Shown here: one piece after another, positions 54,561 to 64,000 of the stretch | How the letters are laid out: the number at the start of each line of letters is the position of its first letter | Position numbering within the stretch: the first letter of the stretch is position 1 | Origin: Agriotes lineatus | Lineage: Eukaryota; Arthropoda; Insecta; Coleoptera; Elateridae | Direction: 5' to 3' | Length of the DNA stretch: 64,000 bases | NCBI GenBank assembly: GCA_940337035.1 | Contig: OW679202.1 | Location: 51,105,763 to 51,169,762 of the forward strand | Position numbers and translations under genes: made by a program | Notes under the pieces: generated by a model | The model's database searches: none | Told to the model about the DNA's origin: nothing | The model's input: the letters and a program-made list of their open reading frames with translations, nothing else

Positions 54561-57425
54561 TTAGTAATTTTGCATTATTATAATTCACGCATATGGGAGC
54601 GATCCCGTTTTTATTAAGCGTATTGTTTAACAGAGCCTAGGTGCTTTTTGATTTATTGGATGAATTACAAATTGTGTTATGATTAATACATTTTTAATAA
54701 TTAGGTAACTATTTATTAAATGATTTTTTTCAACTTTATACAGTGTGTCTCACTTTAGACGGCACCAGCCCAGTATTCTTTTATATATTATTGATTTAAA
54801 AAATGTCTTTTTTCTGATTATACCCCCACTAAATTCTACTTTTAGGTTATGTTACTTTTCCTTCACGCTAAAATGCTAGCCTACTACGATTTAAAATAAA
54901 CAGCAAAATTGAAAAGTCGCATTAGAGATTTTTTTATCAAAAAAATCTTGTGAATAAAAGTTGTTCAGAATCATTCAATTAAGCTAAATCCAAAAATTTC
55001 ATTAAAAACAAAAAACCTCCCATCACTAGATCTCCATGCGGAAGAGTCGGAACTAAGGTCAACTCTAAGGATATGGGTAAAAAGTACACAGAAGGCATTG
55101 AATAGAGACATCTGAGGAAGATATCCCAGAAGATGCCTGTTTGGCAGCAATGGTGTACTTCTTTTCTCCCAAATGTACCGCCAAGCAGCTTTTTATCCTC
55201 ACCAAGAGTTTAACTGCGTTTGAACTGGCATAGGTATCCATGTTCATGGATGGATCTCAAAGAGCAGTGAGTATAGAAGCAAGTGTCTTTTTAGGCGGCT
55301 TGAAGCGCTACCTATTATAAGAGATGAAAAAGAAATTCTGAAGCATGATATTAAGCCATTACAATGGCTTTTATCAATGAAACGCCTTCTTAGTGCTAGG
55401 AAATGTAAGGACAATTTTTGAATTCAGCGTTTTTCCGCATTTTCTGCTTTTGTATTCCAAATACTAGTGCTTTTCCCGCTTTACCTACGCCCAAATTAAT
55501 AGTTTATCTATGTTTTAAAACCCAATTTCCTTCCAAATACTGGCGTCTTGTTCATTTCATCATATCTTGAGAGCAATGTTGATTTAAATTTAGATATGCT
55601 TACTTTGCGCATGAATGACGTTTCATTCTTAATTGTTTTTTGGCCCCAGATCGTCGGTCGTTCTATACAGACGTTCCTTTGGCTTCAGCATTCTACCGCC
55701 ATACTTGAAGAATGCAACAAGTGTTATCCTTTGTTCCACGTCGGCGGAGGCCTCGTGCCTTCGCTGGGCAATGTCGAAGTCAAGTAAACTGCGTGTGGGT
55801 GTCATCGGTCGAGTTTTGGTCTTTTAAGTGACGTCTTGTGCAGTTATTAGCTGAGGAATTCCCGTATCTTGGAGTTAGCAGCTTGGGTTCAAGCCTTGGG
55901 ACGGATAATTAATTGGGAACCTCTTTTGTGCTAATCGTTGGAAATTAAGTTACATGTATCGTACCGCAACCTTGCCTGTGAATTACGCTCATATCTACCC
56001 TTTGGGGATTTAACGTCGTCCAGACCCACTCGCCAGGTAGCACCCTAGGTCGTTTCTTGCAGTTTCTTTAAGCATTTTGGTGCAGTCGTTTGGACACCAC
56101 CTGCAGCTCCGTTGAACATCATCACCACAGCCAGCTGAACTCCTCAAAGGTACTGTGTCTTATAGTAATTTTAAAGCTCACATTGTGCAGTGAAAAGTGA
56201 TTTTTGAAGTGTCGCCATTTTGCGTAGCGTTGCTGTTGATTTAACAAAGTTTTAATTTTTGTACTGAACTGAAAGTTGTGTAGTTACAGTTGTTACCGTT
56301 TTTGAGTCAGTTAGATTGTCTGCTATCAAGTGTACCGTCTGTGTTTAGATTAAACGTTGCGCAATTTACAACACGAACCTTTATCGAGTATTACATTTAA
56401 TGTTCATTATTCACATACATATTTCTAAGTTAATATAGTTAATTTTCAATTAGTTATGCGTTTCTTTAATAGATTTCTGCCGTTTGCACGTGTGTGTTTC
56501 TTTGTAAAGGAGTTCAGACAGATGTAAGAAATGTAAGTAAGGTAAGTCGGCGCAGCTGTACGTGGATCGTCGCTCAAGCACTGCCAAAGTTGGATCAGAA
56601 AGATTCGGGCCATCGTTCCACTTTCTCGATGAGCCCACCTGTGTTTTTCTCGATTTAGTAAAGTGGTGGCATCTGGCATATAACATCTTTATTCGTTTAC
56701 CGGGCCGTTGACCTAATTAAGGTCGTAAGGAACCCCTCTTCTCCTTCTGAGTGTTAGTCGGCAAATTTTGTTACAGCCCATCTTAACGTAATTGGGGCAA
56801 CGAATCCGAGAATTTTCCTATTTTTGTCGTTTTATCGGGTAACTAACGGTTGATTACTTTGGATGTCAAATTCATGCCGTAACGACGTTTTCCTAGTGTA
56901 ACAGCAACCATAAATTGATTATATGTTAGCAGCAAAGAATAATGTTCTAGAACTTATCTGGGTCATAGTAACGAACAAGCCGTCAACTTGGTTGGATCGG
57001 GTTCGGTATAATCTTTTTGGGGTCCCGAACCAGCAATTGCGTCTCTGTTTTAGATATCACCCCCCCCCCCCCCCTTGTAGGAATACTTTTCGGACACTGA
57101 ACATACACACTTGAGATGCGCATACTTGATGACCCAATGTGAATGTGCTCTACTCGCTGTGATGAGAGAATTCATGTGGGGAGATTTCCTGCCTGGCATG
57201 GCACGAATTACCAGCACTATTTTGCTATCATGTATACGTTTCCCGAACAACTTCTATGGATTGAGTGAGGTAATTAAAGAATGTTACTGTGGTGTTATAG
57301 GGGTAGAACAATGAAGCTAAGGCGTAACTACGCCTGCACATGACGCAATTTTTCCTTATAATTTAAATTCTAGAGCTTTGATATTCAGAGTATACATAGC
57401 ATACACACTGCTGAGACACACTCTG
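54561..57425. other. No supported gene
   Basis: A Tc1-like single end (TATACAGTGTGTCTCAC) lies near 54738 without a partner. The section 55600-56350 is richer in G+C than its surroundings, but I see no coding sequence. A run of 15 C lies at 57060-57074 just before the end of a short frame. Confidence 0.45.
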
Positions 57426-58058
57426 TATACCGGGTGACAATGAGACCAGGGCCATGCTTATATCTTATTTATTTATGAATCAATTTAGATAAAATTTTAT
57501 ATGAATTTTTCATTGATCGATAGATACAGCCAAAATGGCCGACTTCCGGTTTTACCGAAAATGGTACCAACTTTGATTTTTTTAAATGGACCACCCTGTA
57601 TATTTTATGTTATTCGGAATCTTCAAGTCAAGTTACATAAATTAGTGTTGCCAATTTTTTATTTTTTCAAAGTGAAAAATATTTTCTTCAATTTTTATTT
57701 TTTACGATAGAAGGCTGTGACTTGAAAAATATGTTCTAATTGACTTTAGCAACTAATAATAATAGCTATTTTATCAATGAAGTCAATAACAAACCCTTAA
57801 TAAAAGAACACAATTTGCTAAACACGTTTTTTAAGAAAAAGTCATTTTTTAAGTGGCACCTACCAACGGCCATCTTGCCAATAAACTGAAAAATTAATTA
57901 CCAATCTAACGATATGTATCATGCACTACTTTATCTTTTTCTAAAATTGAAGAATAATTAATGAATTAATTTTTTAAATATTTCTGTCTAATACCTAAGC
58001 AAATTCAACAGCACTGTTGTATGTAATTTGAGTTGTACATTTCGAAAAACATAAAATA

Positions 58059-59365
58059 CGAGGGTTGTGCTGAAACTTTTTAGTTATTAAAAGACCGTTG
58101 CATTTTTTAACAAAAAATCTTTATTGTTTTTCAAAATATTCTCCATTCAGACTAATACACTTGTGCATTCTTTGAAAGCACTTTTTAAAACAATCGGAAA
58201 ATCCATTTTCTGAAAGATCCTCAAAAATTCTTTGAAATTCTGTAACTACTGCATCTGAGCTGGAAAATCTTTTATCTCGCATTATTTTTTTAACAGTTGG
58301 AAACAAAAAAAGTCGCATGAGGTCAGATCTGTGCTATACGGAGGATGAGTTCCCAATTGAACTCCCGAATCTTTCAAAAAATCCAATGTTCTGGCAGCAG
58401 TGTGGGAGGATGCGTTGTCATGATGGACTGAGATGTTACGAAAACCGGTCCTTTGGCGACCTGTCTGCAATTTTCCAAACATCTGTGGTAAAGCCACTTC
58501 GAAGTACCATTCAGAATTAACAGTTCTGCAATTTTCAAGTGGAATAACAGCAACAGGACCACTTCGGCGGAAAAAAACAGCAATCATTTTCTTATCGACG
58601 CTTCTGTCACGAACTACTTTTGTGGACAAGTCTGCTTCTTCGAATACACAAACACTAGACTGCTGTTTAGTTTCAGGGTCGTAACTGTATACCCAAGATT
58701 CGTCACCTGTTACAATGTATGCCACTTGCTTGGAAGCTCCTCCGTCAAATTTTTGCAACATAAATTTACACCAGTCTACTCGATCCCGTTTTTGACTATC
58801 TGAGAGCAAATGCGGTATCCAACGGCTTGCTAGCTTTCTTACACCAAGATGTTTATGCAAAATGGTATTCACCGCCGAGGATCCAATCTTCACTTCTTTC
58901 TGAATTTCCCTATAAATAATATTTCGATTGGACTGAATCAAGCTTGCCACATGATCAACATTTTCTGAACAGGCAGCTTCTGCAGGTCTTCCAGGTCTTG
59001 CTACGTCTTCTAGCAGCTCTCGCCCTCGTCGAAATTTGAGGAACCAATGACTAACAGCGGATAATGAAGGGACAGCATCGCCAAAAGCTGCTATCAAATT
59101 TTCATGGCTTTGCTGGTATCGTAACTGTCTTTTATAGTTATAGAAAATCATAGCTCCAAAGGCAGTTCGCGGAATGCCCATTTTAACTGAATTAAAAATG
59201 CACAACCACTTAACTTACAAAATTAACTACGTTTCAGAAGGAAATCGGAACGTTTGACAATTGTGGGTAACGAATGTTAACTAATGCGACATTCAATTGT
59301 TGCAATTGTTTCTAGCCAATTGAGCTCCCATGGCCTGCTACTAACTATTAACAGTGCATCCCTCG
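58059..59365 (-). mobile_element. Nearly intact mariner (1307 bp)
   Basis: The element is flanked by TA (58057-58058, 59366-59367). Terminal repeats start CGAGGGTTGTGCTG on the left and, inverted, CGAGGGATGCACTG on the right; further in, TTAGTTATTA and ATAGTTAGTA continue the match with gaps. Its length is normal for mariner, and it has a single full-length transposase gene on the minus strand with one 1-nt lesion. By far the best preserved transposon in the window, it inserted into the long-TIR element at 57428-59535. Confidence 0.92.
58121..59181 (-). pseudogene. Mariner transposase, D,D34D, single frameshift
   Basis: The start is taken as ATG at 59181 (MGIPRTAFGAM); the frame is open 8 codons further upstream but without an ATG. 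Domains in order: an N-terminal helix-turn-helix region with SHWFLKFRRGRELLEDVARP (mariner WxxxFxxGxxxxxDxxRxGRP), a second HTH (NTILHKHLGVRKLASRWIPH), then the catalytic core TGDESWVYSYDPETKQQ (first Asp), HHDNASSHTA (second Asp) and HPPYSTDLTSCDFF (third Asp, with 34 residues between the second and third Asp, so D,D34D). The frame breaks at a 7-T run (58305-58311, A on plus) just after the third Asp; the remaining C-terminus (LFPTVKKIMRDKRF to GEYFEKQ-stop, 58121) is intact in the next frame. Total length would be about 353 codons, normal for the family. Confidence 0.92.
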
Positions 59366-59535
59366 TATATAGGGCGATCCATTTAGAAAATCAAAGTTAG
59401 TGTTATTTCCGGTAACACCGGAAGTCGGCCATTTTGATTATACTTGTATGTCAATCCGAAATTATGTCTAGTATCATTGTATCAAATTTCATCCAAATTC
59501 ATTCATAAGTAACCTGGTCTCATTGTCACCCGGTA

Positions 59536-62500
59536 TATCGGAATGGGCTCAAAATTTAATTTGAAATAACTATTTTAAATAAAATACCGATTTAGGATAG
59601 AGTACGTTATACCGGACTTAGAATTTCTGACTAGTTTATATGAGAAGAGGTAACTTAGAGCCGTAGAAATACTGTATACTGAAAAAACTGGAATGAACCA
59701 GAAATAAAAAATTGCAAAGTTAGTAGCTGGTGTTAAAGAAGCGTGCATGGATTCGCGCATCGCGATTCACAACTGAAATACGCATCTGAAACAGAGGAGC
59801 TTACACAAAATTGGTTTATTTACAAACAGTTGAAAAGCATATTTATTTTCATGTCATTAACGATGCTACACGACACACAATCGCAAAACTGCAAATAACG
59901 TAACAGCGATAACAACACACCGCCTTTTTTGCACTTTCGTATGTACAGTCTGTTCGGCCCCGTTTCTATGTCATTAAGCTTTCGCTTCTGATATAAATAA
60001 TTAGTCGGTAATGCGAGGTCCGGTAGATCATACTTGATCTCCGAAATGTTCATTTTAGGTTTAGTGGTGTATAAGATAGTTTTACTTTGAATAACAAAGA
60101 CATTTCAGTAAAATTTATATGCAAATAATATAGAACTTCAGATATTGCGATGACCTACCCGGCTGTTTCAGTGTTTGGTTATTTTATTATTTTGATATAA
60201 AATTAATAAGTTAATATTAGGGCAAATCACCACACACAATTCTCAGTTTAATTTATACTGTGCTTACTTTTGCCTGTCAGTAATTCTAGGCTAGTTAAAA
60301 TGAATTGTATTAATTAATTACACAAATAAAATGGTTGAATGCCCCTTTCTTAATATTTTATTTAACTGCAATACTGTATACTAGCTCACGGCAAAACACA
60401 AGCTCTTTTCTCAGTTGGGATCAAAAGTTGGGTATATTCTCAATTTTAGGCTATTTCTCTCAAAGTAGTTTATATGTTCACTCCTAGTAGAAATATTTAC
60501 AATCTGTCAGTTGAACACAAAATGTCGCCAGTGCAACAGCAATTTTGAATGTTTATAAAAGTGAAATTAGACGAGGAAGCGTCAGGTAAATTGATTCCAA
60601 TTTTCTATCTTCCTTTATTTCGATCTCATTTACCTTTCAGGTTGCTTGCCATTAACTGATTTTTGCTTTTCTTAATAACTTCACTCATTTAGTCTGCACA
60701 TACAAACATTTTGTGTCAATTAAATTTTGTTTGGTCTGGCGTTAAATATGCACAAACCTATTATTAATTATCTTACTTTATTCAACTCCAACCCTCTGAA
60801 ATATGCTTTGCTCAAGCGTGCCTTTATCCGTTTAATTACTACTTCTCGCATCTCATTACCAATGCATCTCATTACCAATGCATTTAATACTTTTAATAGT
60901 GTTTTAAATTGCAATTTCATAAAATATCTTAATTCTGTGCTTTATTGACTTGGTTAAATATTTTGCACTGCAAACAGAGCCAAATTATGAGCTTAATACC
61001 ATTTCAATATATCTGTATAATTATGTAGAGGTGGAACGAAACCATATTTTCCGGAATTACTGAACTAGACAGGTAATGGAATCGCAATGCAACATCCTTT
61101 ACGCGTCTGCTGTTATATTCTATGAATTTTCCGCTGGAAGCGTGAACTGAAGTGAATGAAACTGGATTCAAACTTCTCTTTCAATAACGGAATTAAATAC
61201 ATAACTAAAACTTGTATGCGATACAACATTAATTTGTTAGACTTGTTTTCACATCAAAATCGTTACGAACGTAAACAACTGCCACATTTGCCATTTAAAC
61301 TAATGTACTACATTAATGTAATAGAACAGAGATGTTTCTATTCTTTATTTTAGTGACTGAACGAAGAATAAGGAATTCATTACCAAATATCGAAATCTAA
61401 GCAATATCTGGATTAAATCGAAAGCTACAACTTAAATTTTGCGTTTTGAAGTGCCTTTTACAGTACATAGGAGACCAATCACAACAAAGTACTAAACGCA
61501 GGATATTTTGATTGCTAACTTACTGCCTGGAAACATCGTTCATATGCATTATGAATTATTTATTGTTCGGTTTTCCAGCTAAAGCACAACACAGAAAAAT
61601 CATATGCTGTGGTGTTTGTTCTTCCATATTCTCTGTTTTCTGGTGGCGTATTTGAAAAAACCTGCCTTTAAATATTGATATGTGATGCCTTGCCGCTTTC
61701 CTTCCTTGTATGTCAAACGAGCCAATAAATATCGACAAACCCGGTTTGGAGTTCAAGTTAAATTTCCAACTCACACGGGAATTTATTCTATAGGTACTAT
61801 TTGTCATATTGGCACTATAAAGTGTACTTTGGATTTATGATAACATCAAATATATAATATTTCCAATGTCCCATTTAATAGCAGTTTCTCGTTATTAAAT
61901 TGATTAAACTAGATAATTACATTAAAACCTTTTTATTCCGCTTGTTTATACATCTGAACGTTAATTAATCGTTATTTCTGTAGATAAGATATGTACGCCA
62001 TGATATATGTACGAACTATGACACATCTAACTCAATGTATTAGATTAGTTATCATTGCATAAAGCAATAAAATCAGTATTATTGATATTACAATTGGCGC
62101 CCTTTGACCACAGAAACTATAACAGGAAGTAAAGAATAGTCTAGGTATAATTAGTTTCTTTTTAATTCTTGCAAAAGCACTTGGAGCGGATTAAAGTTCT
62201 TGATTATGAAAACGATTCCCAGAAATATTGTCGTGCTCGAGTTATAACTGATAAACGAGAGCACTAATAATAAAACCATTGTGCTTGGATCTAGGAGTTC
62301 TCAGAATTTAAATCCCATTAAATGAGTGACTTATACTCCAAATTTGCAAAACGTGCAAACTGTTGTAAACAATAAGAGCTAAGTATTAGTTCAAGAACAT
62401 TCATGTATATGTTGTTATGATACACTATATGTGCATTTTGGATAAATTTAGAATCTATAAAAGAAATTTGGGGATATCAATACAATCTATTTTGACAAAT

Positions 62501-64000
62501 TCAAAAGGTAGAGGATGTTTTAAATAATTTTATTAAATAAATCTAATTTGGAATAAATTCTTAAAGAAATGACAACTATTGAACGTTTTACTTGTGTTTT
62601 GAATTTAGAAAGTTAATAGACAGTAATATCAATCATGACAGATGCAGATTCTAAAAAGAATATAATTTAAAGTAGGTAAGAGTCAAATGATATTATAATA
62701 TAGAAGGTATTAATAATCGAATATGGTACCTAGTTAAGAAAAATTTGTTCTGATTATTAGAAAAATAACGTGCAATTTTGAAAATTTTGGGCTAATTAAA
62801 AATATAGAAATTTACCCTATTTTGAATATATTTGGTTTGGAAAAGCTATAAAATAGAGATAGAAGAAGAGATACAAGAAGAATAATTAAGCAAGAAGAAT
62901 TATAGATTTGGATGGAAATAGTTTTATTTATAATAATACAAGTATCAACGAAATACATTAGTTGGAGTAATGCTGATTGCTGAGTTCGTGGAGGCATTCT
63001 GGAGACGAGAGGATCCATTCAGGGAAGATAGCGGAGTCAGGAGTGAGGTATTCTGTTGGTTATTGACTACAGAGGTTGGTGAATCTTGGAGCTACGGAAG
63101 AGGTGTTACAGTTGGACTTCATATGTGACAGCTAACTTGCCAGAGAGCTGTTGAAGGAAGGTGATTCTGGAAGGTAGCAGGTACACGAGCAGAGTAGGAC
63201 GTGGTCTGTCCAGGTAACTGCCGGGAGTTGGAGTGTTGATAGCTGTTGGTCAGTGGAAGTTTGCTGGCGGTATTCGTGAGCGAAGCATTGCAGCAGGACT
63301 AGAAAGGGGTCCGGCTGCTTACTTCGGGGAATTGCTGTCTTGGAGGTGATATAAGAGTTGTACAAGGTGGGTAGTAATCTTGCTCTATCAACGCTAAAGA
63401 AAACAAAAGACAATTTTAAAAAGTTCAATTAATTATAAACAATTACTTACTAATAACGTTAACAGTAGAAAAATAGAATTGAGCATTTGTCATATTTGGT
63501 ATGAGATTGGTTGTTGACGTTTGAATTGACATAAGAGGTGACAATTCATTTCAATACACAATTGAGAAATATTTGAAAATCAAATTTACATGACTAAGTG
63601 ACTAGATATTTGAACCCAAAGCCCTGAAAGAGTTTCAAGTGTTATTATTTTATAATTTGGAACTTTTGAAAATTCAAAAGGTATAATTCAATTCAAAATA
63701 GAGTAGCCAGTGCATATTTAAATAGGCGTAGTAACGTAAAGCCTTAACAATGTATATCAACTAAGATTTTATAGTGCACTTAGATAATTATAATGCAGCC
63801 TGATGTTCCCAATAAATAGCATACATTTATATATCTATATATACCTGAAAGTACTATAAAATGTTGCTACAAAAAAAAAACAAAAACATGTTACGTGCGC
63901 CCCTTGTCACTTTTCTCGCAATTTTCACAGTAGGTATACATTTACGAGTCCTAGACATAAGAAGATGCCACACGATTTACCATTGTATTTTGTTTTCCTA
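59536..64000. other. No supported gene
   Basis: AT-rich sequence with only short open frames. About 62990-63370 is unusual in being G-rich on the plus strand and poor in C, with a 98-codon minus-strand frame that has no recognised motif. No element ends, RNA genes or coding regions are supported. Confidence 0.5.

Larger units (their letters stand above)
57428..59535. mobile_element. Long-TIR element, host of a mariner
   Basis: Outer ends TACCGGGTGACAATGAGACC occur at 57428 and, inverted, at 59535, flanked by TA. The inverted arms of about 165-175 bp share further segments (AAAATGGCCGACTTCCGG, ACTTTGATTTT, AAATGG, CCACCCTGTATA/CGCCCTATATA). The mariner at 58059-59365 sits at the inner edge of the right arm, and about 460 bp of interior remains on the left. 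No transposase of its own is recognisable, so it is a non-autonomous TA-targeting element. Confidence 0.75.

Overview
The window looks like AT-rich, intergenic or intronic nuclear DNA of an arthropod, most likely an insect. Support for this comes from the mix of mobile elements (several mariner copies, hAT elements and MITEs, a piggyBac derivative, a Helitron end, RTE-like and jockey-like LINE remnants, tRNA- and 5S-derived SINEs) and from the low coding density. I found no host protein-coding gene, tRNA, rRNA or CRISPR array that I can support. Every recognisable protein-coding stretch belongs to a transposable element, and all of them are broken.

Layout. 1-0.4 kb holds a LINE reverse-transcriptase fragment. 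3.1-4.9 kb is a 5'-truncated LINE on the minus strand with a 13-bp target-site duplication (TSD) and a GAA-type tail. 5.98-7.0 kb holds two different tRNA-derived SINEs. 8.3-9.5 kb has a Tc1-like MITE and a hAT copy containing a 26-bp-arm perfect palindrome. 11.4-13.7 kb is a second copy of that hAT family (perfect 8-bp TSD) with a LINE inserted in it. 17.66-18.72 kb is a mariner split by a SINE. 19.9-20.6 kb is a long-inverted-repeat element that keeps only the last codons of a transposase. 21.1-21.7 kb is a LINE C-terminus. 22.1-22.7 kb is a hAT-type MITE. 24.6-25.8 kb is a Charlie/GTF2IRD2-like hAT with TSD and one frameshift. 26-27.4 kb is a large non-autonomous hAT. 29.5-29.8 kb is a LINE tail. 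31.7-32.5 kb is a 254-bp tandem repeat in three copies.

The most structured region is 33.2-37.1 kb. A LINE remnant is split by a mariner, and that mariner is split by a 5S-rRNA-like SINE. A 316-bp piece spanning the SINE/mariner junction has been copied, without any gap, into a second SINE of opposite orientation 2.75 kb upstream, making a hairpin. Further right are a SINE and a hAT MITE (38.6-39.3 kb), a pair of related repeat blocks (39.9-40.6 and 50.2-51.5 kb, the latter carrying a piggyBac derivative), a long-TIR element followed by a Helitron 3' end (43.1-44.4 kb), a CpG-rich island (46.6-47.3 kb), nested hATs (47.7-49.8 kb), two small MITEs (51.8-52.6 kb), an interrupted LINE (53.0-54.6 kb), and a nearly intact mariner inserted in a long-TIR element (57.4-59.5 kb). 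The last 4.4 kb shows nothing I recognise.

The elements do not form a pathway. They record successive insertions, and the TSDs and empty-site comparisons give their relative order. I see no evidence of an undescribed defence or metabolic system. The best candidates for a second look are the 316-bp templated duplication, the 5S-derived SINE family, the near-intact mariner, and the 254-bp tandem array.
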